From positions 1 to 8,298 of the forward strand of contig CALACF010000096.1 in NCBI GenBank assembly GCA_937890245.1: DNA of 8,298 bases, read 5' to 3'. The position numbers were made by a program, and so were the translations under genes. This DNA comes from an uncultured Flavobacteriales bacterium (lineage in GTDB: Bacteria > Bacteroidota > Bacteroidia > Flavobacteriales_D > Sanyastnellaceae). Of this stretch, positions 1-6,399 are shown one piece after another. The notes beneath the pieces are model-generated. The model was not told the DNA's origin, ran no database searches, and saw nothing but the letters and a program-made list of their open reading frames with translations. Numbering within the stretch: position 1 is the first letter of the stretch; each line of letters begins with the position of its first letter.

Positions 1-984
1 CTGCGCATCGAAGATGATTTCGAAGTTGGCGAGGACGTATCTACGGAGATTAAGATCGAGGACTTCGGCCGCCGCAACGTGATGACCATGCGCCAAAATC
101 TTTCCGGCAAGGTCATGGACCTCGAGAAAGACGCGCTCTACACCAAGTACAAGGAACGCGTTGGCGAGATCATCTCAGCTGAGGTTTACCAAATCTGGAA
201 GCGCGAGATTCTGCTCATCGACAACGACGACAACGAGTTGATTCTTCCACGCGACCAACAGATTCCCGGCGACTTCTTCCACAAAGGCGACACGATCCGC
301 GCAGTATTGGCTGAGGTGGAAATCCGCAACAACAACCCCCGCATCCTGCTCTCCCGCACTGCACCCGAGTTCTTGGAGCGCCTGTTCGAGCAGGAGGTTC
401 CCGAAATTTATGACGGGCTCATCACAATCAAGAAAATTGTTCGCTCACCGGGCGACCGTGCAAAGGTGGCCGTCGAATCGTACGACGACCGCGTCGATCC
501 TGTGGGCGCCTGCGTCGGCATGAAGGGCTCTCGTATCCACAGTATCGTCCGCGAGCTTAAGAACGAGAACATCGACGTGATCAACTACACGTCAAACGAC
601 GAGCTGATGATCTCACGGTCATTGAGCCCCGCCAAGGTGTCTTCGATCAAGATCGACGGAGACCGCGCTGCGGTCTACTTGGAGCCAGACCAGGTGTCCC
701 TCGCTATCGGCAAGGGCGGGCACAACATTAAGTTGGCTGGCCGTTTGACCGGGTTTGAAATTGACGTTTACCGCGAAGGCGAGACTGAAATTGACGACGT
801 GGAACTCAAGGAGTTCTCTGACGAAATCGAGGCTTGGGTCATCGAGGAGTTTAGCAAGATTGGCTGCGATACCGCTCGGAGCGTCATGAATCTGTCCAAA
901 GAGGACCTGGTGAAGCGCACCGACCTTGAGGAGGAGACCGTCCAAGATGTTCTCCGCATTTTGAAAGAGGAATTAGAAGCTTAA
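1..984 (+). CDS. nusA: Transcription termination/antitermination factor NusA (5' truncated by window edge)
   Basis: NusA binds RNA polymerase and nascent RNA and modulates pausing, termination and antitermination. The reading frame is open from base 1, so 327 residues are visible; roughly the first 85-90 residues (the RNA-polymerase-binding N-terminal domain) lie outside the window. An in-frame GTG/ATG at 79-84 is internal, not the start, because the sequence before it (ending EDFGRRN) is typical NusA. Visible residues run in order: S1 domain at about 53-118, KH1 with GMKGSR at 173-178, KH2 with GKGGHN at 237-242, then a helical C-terminal domain (about 255-325) containing the DLEEETVQDVL segment. 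That tail resembles a single helix-hairpin-helix-like unit, and the long acidic repeats of E. coli NusA are absent, as is usual in Bacteroidota. The stop TAA is at 982-984. infB follows after 52 bp, matching the conserved nusA-infB operon order. Confidence 0.97.
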   Translation: MRIEDDFEVGEDVSTEIKIEDFGRRNVMTMRQNLSGKVMDLEKDALYTKYKERVGEIISAEVYQIWKREILLIDNDDNELILPRDQQIPGDFFHKGDTIRAVLAEVEIRNNNPRILLSRTAPEFLERLFEQEVPEIYDGLITIKKIVRSPGDRAKVAVESYDDRVDPVGACVGMKGSRIHSIVRELKNENIDVINYTSNDELMISRSLSPAKVSSIKIDGDRAAVYLEPDQVSLAIGKGGHNIKLAGRLTGFEIDVYREGETEIDDVELKEFSDEIEAWVIEEFSKIGCDTARSVMNLSKEDLVKRTDLEEETVQDVLRILKEELEA

Positions 985-985
985 A

Positions 986-1020
986 TTCGCTACCAGCAAG
1001 CAATTCAAGCCCATAGCGAA
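986..1020 (+). other. Possible stem-loop in the nusA-infB spacer
   Basis: TTCGCTA (986-992) and TAGCGAA (1014-1020) form a perfect 7-bp inverted repeat with a 21-nt loop, filling most of the 52-bp gap between nusA and infB. There is no T run after it, so it is not an intrinsic terminator. It could be an mRNA stem affecting processing or infB translation, or it could be chance, since a 7-bp match with a long loop is weak evidence. Confidence 0.25.
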
Positions 1021-1036
1021 AGAGCGCAAACAGAAT

Positions 1037-3922
1037 ATGTCACAATCCACCAAACCGGTACGCCTCAGCAAGGTCGCCCGCGAGTTCAACCTCGGGGTCG
1101 ATACCATTGTCGAATTCCTCGCCAAACAAGGCGTGGAAGTAGAGAGCAGCCCCAACACCAAGTTGGCCCCAGAGCAATACGACATAGTGCGCTCATCTTT
1201 TGCCGACGAGAAAAAAGCAGTGGCCAACCGCAAGGTTGCCACGATCTTTTCCGATCGCGCGTCCGTTTCTGTGGACTCCAAGCGCAGGGCCGCCGCTGAA
1301 GTAGACGAACTTGCCCCACCAGCGGTTGTCGCCGTGGCTGCTCCTGTGGTCCAAGCGCCACCTGTGGTCGAAGCACCACCTGTGGTCGAAGCGCAACCGG
1401 TGGTCGAAGCGCCGCCTGTGGTCGAAGCACCGCCCGTGGTCGAAGCGCCGCCCGTGGTCGAAGCGCCGCCCGTGGTCGAAGCGCCGCCTGTGGTCGAAGC
1501 ACCACCTGTCGTCAAAGCACCCGTTGTGGAAGCGCCGGCTGTGGAGGAAAAACCCGCGGTTGAAGAACAGCCTGTCGCAGAAGCGCCCATCGCTGCAAAC
1601 AAGCCTGCACCCGAAGCTCCGATTAAGAAGAAGCCAGCTGCCGGAAAAGAGGTCATCAAGGCAAAGGCCGCAACTGCTGAACCGCTCAAAGTTTTGGGCA
1701 AAGTAGATTTAGGTGCATTGGCCAAAGGAAAAAAGCCTGCTGCCAAACCCGCCGCACCCATTGCTCCTGCAGCGCCCACAGCGGCGGTCGCGGCGACACC
1801 CACCACACCGATAGCAGTCAAGCCGATGTTGGTCCGCGCAAGTGCTGCCAAGCTCACCGGGCCTGTCGTCATTGGCAAAATTGTATTGCCCGTCGAAAAG
1901 AAGCCTACTTCTGCCGGAGAAAAGCGCAAGCGCAAGCGCATCACCAAGGTCGACATCAAGGAAACCGCTGCAAAAACTGTACGTGGACGCGGCAAGCCAG
2001 GTGCCCGCAAGGAAGTCACTGAAAAGGACATCCAAAAGGAGATCAAGGACACCTTGGCCCGATTGAGCAGAGGCAAGGGCAAGAAGAAAACTTCTACAAA
2101 AGACCGGAAGGCACAGCGCGACAAGGTCGCCGTCCGTGCTGAGAAGGAGCACTTGCAAGAGCTCGCTGCAGCGCACACGCTGGAACTTACCGAATTTGTA
2201 TCGGCATCTGAGCTCGCCTCGATGATGGACATTTCGGTGAACGAGGTGATTTCAGCCTGTATGTCCCTGGGGATGATGGTTTCGATCAATCAACGCTTGG
2301 ACAAGGAGACGATTGGCATCATCGCGGAAGAATTCAATTTCATCGTCGATTTTGTCAGTGCGGGGGTGCAAGAGGCCATTGTGGTCGAAGAGGACAACCT
2401 CGAGGACATGGAGGCCCGTCCGCCGATTGTAACCGTGATGGGACACGTCGACCACGGCAAGACGTCATTGCTCGATTTCGTTCGCAACGCCAATGTTATC
2501 AGTGGTGAGGCCGGCGGCATCACACAGCACATCGGAACGTACTCCGTAGAATTAAAGGGTGGTAAGAAGATGACCTTCATCGACACCCCTGGTCACGAGG
2601 CCTTTACGGCCATGCGTGCGCGTGGAGCCCAAGTCACTGACTTGGCCATCATCGTAATTGCAGCTGACGACGCCGTCATGCCACAGACAAAGGAGGCCAT
2701 TTCACATGCCCAGGCTGCTGAGATTCCTTTCATTATTGCGCTGAACAAATGCGATCGTGACACGGCCAATCCGGACAAGATCAAGCAAGAGCTCTCGGAG
2801 ATGAACATCCTCCTTGAGGATTGGGGTGGAAAAATCCAGGGCCAAGAAATTTCCGCGAAAACAGGCGAAGGAGTGGAGGAATTGCTCGAAAAAGTAATGC
2901 TCGAGGCTGAGATGCTCGATTTGAAGGCCAACCCAAACAAGCGCGCCATCGGCAACATCGTCGAGTCGAGCTTGGACAAGGGGCGTGGTTATGTGACAAG
3001 CATATTGGTTTCTGCCGGAACGCTTCGCGTTGGCGATGTTTTCCTCGCTGGACAATGGAGCGGAAAGATTCGCGCCATGCACGATGAGCACGGACAACCC
3101 ATGCTGGAGGCCGGTCCTTCGGTGCCCGTTTCGATCCTCGGGTTGAATGGTGCGCCAAATGCCGGTGACGAGTTCCACGTGATGGAAGACGAACGCGAAG
3201 CGCGTGGAGTCGCAACAAAGCGCCAGCAACTACAGCGCGAGCAAGGCATCCGGACCCAGCGTCAGTTGACGCTCGAGGAGCTCGGACGACGTATTGCCGT
3301 GGGCGAGTTCAAAGAATTGAACTTGATCATCAAGGCCGACGTGGATGGATCGACAGAAGCTCTTTCCGATACGCTCTTGAAGCTGTCTACCGAAAAGGTG
3401 CAGGTGAACGTGATCCACAAAGGCGTGGGACAGATTTCCGAATCAGACGTATTGCTCGCCTCGGCTTCAGAGGCCATCATCATCGGTTTCCAGGTGCGGC
3501 CTTCGGGCGGTGCGCGGAAACTCGCAGAGCGTGAGAACATTCAGATCCGCCTCTACTCCATCATCTACCAAGCGATTGAAGAGATGAAGGATGCGATGGA
3601 AGGGCTGCTCTCTGCCAAGATCGAAGAGCGCGTCACCGGTTCGGCCCTCATCCAAGAGATCTACAAGATTTCGAAGGTGGGTACAATCGCTGGTTGCCTG
3701 GTTCAAGACGGACTCATCAAGCGGAGCAACACAGTGCGTTTGGTTCGCGATGGCATCGTGGTCTACTCCGGAAAGCTTGGCTCGCTCAAGCGTTTCAAAG
3801 ACGACGCGAAAGAGGTCAAGAAAGGCATCGAGTGTGGTTTGAACATCGACCGCTTCAACGACATCAAAGTCGGCGACATCATCGAAGCGTACGAGGAGTT
3901 CGAAGTGAAGCAGAAGCTTTAA
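1037..3922 (+). CDS. infB: Translation initiation factor IF-2
   Basis: IF2 is the GTPase that brings initiator fMet-tRNA to the 30S subunit and promotes 50S joining. The gene is complete at 961 residues, longer than E. coli IF2 (890), mainly through its linker. Order of parts: an IF2_N module (about 5-55), a low-complexity Pro/Val/Ala/Glu linker (about 90-290) with nine hexapeptide repeats at 108-161, a basic segment with KRKRKRI (about 295-375), a second IF2_N-like module (about 383-435), then the G domain. All G motifs are present: G1 GHVDHGKTS 469-477, G2 GGITQHIG 493-500, G3 DTPGH 516-520, G4 NKCD 570-573, G5 SAK 606-608. Domain III begins near 758, and the fMet-tRNA-binding C2 domain (about 867-955) includes GTIAGC, RRFKDD-like KRFKDD and ECGL. 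The ATG at 1037 is chosen because IF2_N starts directly after it; no Shine-Dalgarno sequence is visible, only an A-rich leader. Transcription is probably shared with nusA. Confidence 0.98.
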   Translation: MSQSTKPVRLSKVAREFNLGVDTIVEFLAKQGVEVESSPNTKLAPEQYDIVRSSFADEKKAVANRKVATIFSDRASVSVDSKRRAAAEVDELAPPAVVAVAAPVVQAPPVVEAPPVVEAQPVVEAPPVVEAPPVVEAPPVVEAPPVVEAPPVVEAPPVVKAPVVEAPAVEEKPAVEEQPVAEAPIAANKPAPEAPIKKKPAAGKEVIKAKAATAEPLKVLGKVDLGALAKGKKPAAKPAAPIAPAAPTAAVAATPTTPIAVKPMLVRASAAKLTGPVVIGKIVLPVEKKPTSAGEKRKRKRITKVDIKETAAKTVRGRGKPGARKEVTEKDIQKEIKDTLARLSRGKGKKKTSTKDRKAQRDKVAVRAEKEHLQELAAAHTLELTEFVSASELASMMDISVNEVISACMSLGMMVSINQRLDKETIGIIAEEFNFIVDFVSAGVQEAIVVEEDNLEDMEARPPIVTVMGHVDHGKTSLLDFVRNANVISGEAGGITQHIGTYSVELKGGKKMTFIDTPGHEAFTAMRARGAQVTDLAIIVIAADDAVMPQTKEAISHAQAAEIPFIIALNKCDRDTANPDKIKQELSEMNILLEDWGGKIQGQEISAKTGEGVEELLEKVMLEAEMLDLKANPNKRAIGNIVESSLDKGRGYVTSILVSAGTLRVGDVFLAGQWSGKIRAMHDEHGQPMLEAGPSVPVSILGLNGAPNAGDEFHVMEDEREARGVATKRQQLQREQGIRTQRQLTLEELGRRIAVGEFKELNLIIKADVDGSTEALSDTLLKLSTEKVQVNVIHKGVGQISESDVLLASASEAIIIGFQVRPSGGARKLAERENIQIRLYSIIYQAIEEMKDAMEGLLSAKIEERVTGSALIQEIYKISKVGTIAGCLVQDGLIKRSNTVRLVRDGIVVYSGKLGSLKRFKDDAKEVKKGIECGLNIDRFNDIKVGDIIEAYEEFEVKQKL
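1358..1519 (+). repeat. Nine 18-bp tandem repeats inside infB (PPVVEA hexapeptide)
   Basis: Nine contiguous in-frame 18-bp units encode PPVVEA, with QPVVEA as unit 3 and PPVVKA as unit 9. Units 5, 6 and 7 are identical at the DNA level (CCGCCCGTGGTCGAAGCG), and the others differ mostly at third codon positions. Degenerate half-copies lie on both sides: APVVQA just before, and PVVEA and PAVEE just after. The unit is a multiple of three, so gain or loss of copies would keep the IF2 frame. The repeat sits in the flexible linker between the N-terminal module and the GTPase core, a region that tolerates length change. Confidence 0.95.
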
Positions 3923-3924
3923 AC

Positions 3925-3978
3925 GACTGGCGGCAGTCGGCGAGTTTGGCGAGTTTGGCGAAAGCTGGCAAGTCCAGC
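3925..3978 (+). repeat. Cluster of short repeats and small hairpins after infB
   Basis: Just after the infB stop there are two small perfect inverted repeats: GACTG-GCGG-CAGTC (3925-3938) and GCTGG-CAAGT-CCAGC (3964-3978). Between them is a 9-bp direct repeat, GGCGAGTTT at 3939-3947 and 3948-3956, followed by a partial copy (GGCGA, 3957-3961). CAGTCGG also occurs twice (3934-3940 and 3981-3987). No open frame here has coding character. The stretch probably forms the structured 3' untranslated end of the infB message. Confidence 0.5.
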
Positions 3979-4002
3979 GTCAGTCGGAAAATTGAAGGAA
4001 AT

Positions 4003-4035
4003 AAAAAAGCCCGGTCCAGTGGATCGGGCTTTTTT
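4003..4035 (+). terminator. Intrinsic terminator, probably bidirectional, between the convergent infB and dehydrogenase genes
   Basis: A 15-bp stem (A6-GCCCG-GTCC at 4003-4017 with GGAT-CGGGC-T6 at 4021-4035, one G-T pair) closes on a 3-nt loop, AGT. The GC-rich part is followed by six T on the plus strand and, because the stem starts with six A, by six T on the minus strand too. It lies 81 nt after the infB stop and 47 nt after the stop of the converging acyl-CoA dehydrogenase gene. It therefore fits as the end of both transcription units. Confidence 0.92.
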
Positions 4036-4055
4036 GTGCCATGGCGCGAGCGTGT

Positions 4056-4097
4056 CCTTAAAGGCGCACACTTAAACGCGTTCACTTAAAGGCGTTC
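4056..4097 (-). repeat. Three tandem 14-bp repeats spanning the dehydrogenase stop codon
   Basis: Read on the minus strand, three abutting 14-bp units occur: GAACGCCTTTAAGT (4097-4084), GAACGCGTTTAAGT (4083-4070) and GTGCGCCTTTAAGG (4069-4056). The second differs from the first by one base, and the third differs from the first by three. The first unit encodes the conserved C-terminal Asn-Ala-Phe-Lys of the dehydrogenase, and the TGA stop (4084-4082) straddles the junction of units one and two. The simplest reading is slippage duplication of the gene end. Because 14 is not a multiple of three, the later copies fall out of frame and are untranslated. Confidence 0.85.
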
Positions 4098-5269
4098 AGC
4101 CCTGTGACATCCATGCCCGTGATGAGCAAGTGGATATCGTGCGTGCCTTCATAGGTTACAACCGACTCGAGGTTCATCATATGGCGCATGATGGAGTACT
4201 CACCCACGATGCCCATGGCGCCAAGCATCTGGCGGGCGTCTCGGGCGACGGTCAAGGCCATGTCTACATTGTTCCGCTTTGCCATCGAGATTTGGGGCGA
4301 GGTGGCGCGTCCCTCCTCGCGGAGTTGGCCGAGGCGGTGCGTCAACAGCTGGGCCTTGGTGATTTCCGTGATCATCTCGGCCAATTTCTTTTGCTGCAAT
4401 TGGAAAGCACCGATAGGTTTGCCGAATTGAACGCGCTCCTTGGCGTAGTTCAGGGCTGTGTCATAGCAGTCCAGTGCCGCGCCGATTGCGCCCCAAGCGA
4501 TACCGTAACGGGCAGAGTCCAAGCAGAGCAGTGGGGCGCCGAGGCCGGACTTCTCGGGAAGGATCTGCGATTTAAGCATGCGGACGTTGTCGAAGATCAG
4601 CTCGCCAGTGTCAGAGGCGCGCAAGGACCACTTGCCCGTCATCTTGGGCGTGGAGAAGCCCTCCATTCCGCGTTCCACAACCAGACCGTGGATGCGGCCC
4701 TCTTCGTTCTTTGCCCACACAACGGCGATGTCCGCAAAAGGCGCGTTCGAAATCCACATCTTGGCCCCGTTGAGGATGATGTGGTCCGCACTGTCTGGGT
4801 CCTGAACAAAGTTGGTGATCATCCCACCGGGGTTGGATCCGAAGTCTGGCTCCGTGAGCCCGAAGCAACCGACCATTTCACCTGTGGCCAATTTGGGCAG
4901 GTATTTCATCTTCTGCTCCTCGGAGCCAAAGCGCCAAATCGGGTACATCACGAGCGAACTTTGAACAGAGGCCGTCGACCGAAGGCCGCTGTCGCAGCGC
5001 TCGAGCTCTTGCATGATCAGTCCATAAGAAATTTGGTCGAGGCCCGCTCCACCGTACGCTTGCGGGATGTACGGACCGAAGGCGCCTATCTCACCCAATC
5101 CAGCGAGCAAGTGACGGGGAAAAGTCTGCGTCTCGGCCGCTTCCTCGATGATAGGAGAAACCTCCTTCTTGACCCAGGCGCGGGCCGCGTCGCGGATCAA
5201 CTTGTGCTCCTCCGTGAGGAAGTCGTCCATCTGGAAGTAATCGTGGCCTTGGTAATTGTCGGTGCGCAT
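4082..5269 (-). CDS. Acyl-CoA dehydrogenase of the glutaryl-CoA dehydrogenase type
   Basis: This is probably an FAD-dependent glutaryl-CoA dehydrogenase, which oxidises and decarboxylates glutaryl-CoA to crotonyl-CoA in lysine, hydroxylysine and tryptophan breakdown and passes electrons to ETF. It has 395 residues. It closely follows human GCDH as I recall it: CFGLTEPDFGSNPGG (FAD/substrate signature), KWSLRAS, ARYGIAWG, RVQFGKPI and TYEGTHDIH near the end. The expected catalytic base is Glu374. Residues that in the human enzyme contact the glutaryl carboxylate or support decarboxylation (Glu87, Arg94, Ser98, Tyr369) match Glu90, Arg97, Ser101 and Tyr373, so a decarboxylating enzyme is likely. 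The ATG at 5269 is chosen because the mature N-terminus (RTDNYQGHDYFQMDD) fits relatives; the frame extends up to a GTG at 5323, but that stretch is non-conserved and overlaps an inverted repeat. rnhA ends 66 bp upstream. No other genes of the pathway are in the window. The exact substrate is inferred. Confidence 0.93.
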   Translation of the reverse strand: MRTDNYQGHDYFQMDDFLTEEHKLIRDAARAWVKKEVSPIIEEAAETQTFPRHLLAGLGEIGAFGPYIPQAYGGAGLDQISYGLIMQELERCDSGLRSTASVQSSLVMYPIWRFGSEEQKMKYLPKLATGEMVGCFGLTEPDFGSNPGGMITNFVQDPDSADHIILNGAKMWISNAPFADIAVVWAKNEEGRIHGLVVERGMEGFSTPKMTGKWSLRASDTGELIFDNVRMLKSQILPEKSGLGAPLLCLDSARYGIAWGAIGAALDCYDTALNYAKERVQFGKPIGAFQLQQKKLAEMITEITKAQLLTHRLGQLREEGRATSPQISMAKRNNVDMALTVARDARQMLGAMGIVGEYSIMRHMMNLESVVTYEGTHDIHLLITGMDVTGLNAFK

Positions 5270-5285
5270 GGCGGGTCGAGTTTGA

Positions 5286-5323
5286 GTGGGGTCGATTTTT
5301 GCGGAGCAAATGTACGACCCCAC
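5286..5323 (-). promoter_or_regulatory. Inverted repeat around a promoter-like box upstream of the dehydrogenase gene
   Basis: GTGGGGTCG (5286-5294) and CGACCCCAC (5315-5323) form a perfect 9-bp inverted repeat with a 20-nt spacer. The spacer holds a nested 5-bp dyad, TTTGC-GGA-GCAAA (5298-5310). On the minus strand the spacer also contains TACATTTG (5314-5307), an exact match to the Bacteroidota -7 consensus TAnnTTTG, ending 37 nt before the chosen ATG. No convincing -33 TTG element is seen at the right distance upstream. It could be an operator overlapping a promoter for the dehydrogenase gene, or an mRNA hairpin in a read-through transcript from rnhA. No T run follows, so it is not a standard intrinsic terminator. 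Confidence 0.4.
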
Positions 5324-5335
5324 GGGCAGCGAGGG

Positions 5336-5794
5336 CTATTGAAGCGCCTCGTAAGCAGTGTCGATTTCTAGGGGGCCTTGCTGGTAGGCCGAGACGGCCA
5401 ACTCGTCGGCGCGTTCGTTCATCGTGTTCCCGGCGTGGCCTTTAACCCACTGGAACGACACGTTGTGGACGCGGTATATCTTTAGGAAGCGCTTCCACAA
5501 ATCCGGATTTTTCTTGTCCTTGAATGACTTCTTTTCCCAGTTGAAAAGCCAGCCCTTTGCCACGGCGTCAACCACATATTTCGAGTCGCTGAAAACAACC
5601 ACCTCTACCCCTTCCCTCGTGAGTCCTTCTAGGGCAATGATGACCGCGAGCAACTCCATCCGGTTGTTCGTCGTCAGCCTGAAGGCGCCAAAGAACTCCC
5701 GGCGGTGGCCACCCCAAAGCAGGATCGCACCGTAGCCGCCCGGACCGGGATTGCCCGATGCGCCGCCGTCAGTATAGAGGTGGACCGCTTCCAT
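5336..5794 (-). CDS. rnhA: Ribonuclease HI
   Basis: This cytoplasmic endonuclease cuts the RNA strand of RNA/DNA hybrids, removing R-loops and replication primers. The 152-residue protein is close to the E. coli enzyme in length (155). The four metal-binding carboxylates are visible: Asp9 in YTDGGASGNPGPGG, Glu47 in NNRMELLAV, Asp70 in FSDSKYVV and Asp130 in NERADELA, with the active-site His at 120 in VKGHAGN. The basic substrate-handle region (about 80-101, with GWLFNWEKKSFKDKK) is present, and there is no extra N-terminal hybrid-binding domain. The ATG at 5794 is chosen because it places the first beta strand as in relatives; the open frame extends upstream to 5863, but only over marC coding sequence. 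The marC stop is just 1 nt before this ATG (TAA-T-ATG on the minus strand), which suggests translational coupling. Confidence 0.97.
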   Translation of the reverse strand: MEAVHLYTDGGASGNPGPGGYGAILLWGGHRREFFGAFRLTTNNRMELLAVIIALEGLTREGVEVVVFSDSKYVVDAVAKGWLFNWEKKSFKDKKNPDLWKRFLKIYRVHNVSFQWVKGHAGNTMNERADELAVSAYQQGPLEIDTAYEALQ

Positions 5795-5795
5795 A

Positions 5796-6374
5796 TTATG
5801 GGAACAGGCCGCCCACGTTGCTTGAGAAGAGCTTGATCGCGATCGAAAGCAGAATGATGCCAAAGACCTTTTGCAGGACAGCGATGCCGCCCTCGCCGAG
5901 GAACCGTTCGATGCGCCCCGTCATCTTGAGGACCATGAACACGAAGGCCATATTGATCAGGATGGCAACGGCGATATTTACCTGCGCAAACTCCGCCCGA
6001 AGCGAAATAATGGATGTCATACTACCGGCACCGGCGATCAGTGGGAATGCGACTGGGACAATGGAAGCCGTCTTGCTCGACTTGGCATCGTGCTGAAAGA
6101 GCGTGATGCCGAGAATCATCTCAAGCGACATGAAAAACATGATGATCGCGCCGGCGACAGCGAATGAATTGACATCAACCCCGAGAAAGGAAATCACCGC
6201 CTCACCCAAGAACAAAAACGCGAGCATGATGCCCAAAGCCACGAGCGAGGCCTTGTTTGCATTGATATCCCCCGTCTTCTGCTTGATGTTGAGAATGAAA
6301 GGTATAGAGCCCAAGATGTCGATCACAGCAAAGATGATCATCGTGGATTTCAGGAGTTCGTTGAAGTTGAACAT
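5796..6374 (-). CDS. MarC family inner-membrane protein
   Basis: This is a 192-residue integral membrane protein of the MarC family (formerly UPF0056), whose biochemical function is unknown; an early link to multiple antibiotic resistance in E. coli was not upheld. Six hydrophobic segments are visible at about 9-30, 44-64, 68-92, 103-122, 130-150 and 164-188. Family features include the first-helix DILGSIPF motif and the fourth-segment PVAFPLIAGAGSMTS motif, where AGAG stands at the place of the AGPG seen in many family members. The ATG at 6374 (MFNFNELL) is preferred; an upstream in-frame start at 6437 would overlap purN by 38 bp and add a non-hydrophobic, poorly conserved tail. It lies 25 nt after purN and 1 nt before rnhA, so it is almost certainly in the same transcript. 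The N-terminus starts almost directly with a membrane segment and shows no separate signal peptide. Confidence 0.93.
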   Translation of the reverse strand: MFNFNELLKSTMIIFAVIDILGSIPFILNIKQKTGDINANKASLVALGIMLAFLFLGEAVISFLGVDVNSFAVAGAIIMFFMSLEMILGITLFQHDAKSSKTASIVPVAFPLIAGAGSMTSIISLRAEFAQVNIAVAILINMAFVFMVLKMTGRIERFLGEGGIAVLQKVFGIILLSIAIKLFSSNVGGLFP

Positions 6375-6399
6375 GGGACGGGGTTGATGATGCGCTGGC

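Noticed and set aside
1358..1519. CRISPR-like array
   Set aside because: The 18-bp units abut without spacers and are in frame inside infB, so this is a protein-coding tandem repeat.
973..2289. A 438-codon open frame on the minus strand, with Thr/Gly-rich ASTTGG repeats
   Set aside because: It is antisense to infB. Its repeats are simply the reverse reading of the PPVVEA-coding array, and infB fully explains the DNA.
3879..4085. A short minus-strand open frame starting MNAFK just after the dehydrogenase stop
   Set aside because: It arises because the 14-bp repeat copies the gene end, and it then reads through the terminator hairpin and into infB antisense; no coding character.
5270..5323. 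N-terminal extension of the dehydrogenase from the GTG at 5323
   Set aside because: The 18 extra residues are not like the family N-terminus and lie on the inverted repeat; the ATG at 5269 fits homologues better.
5286..5323. Intrinsic terminator for the rnhA transcript
   Set aside because: The hairpin is strong enough, but no T run follows on the minus strand; it ends in TCAAACTCGACC.
4130..5371. A 413-codon open frame on the plus strand opposite the dehydrogenase gene
   Set aside because: The minus-strand frame is a clear acyl-CoA dehydrogenase with all family motifs. The plus-strand translation has no recognisable domain and is a product of G+C-rich codon use.
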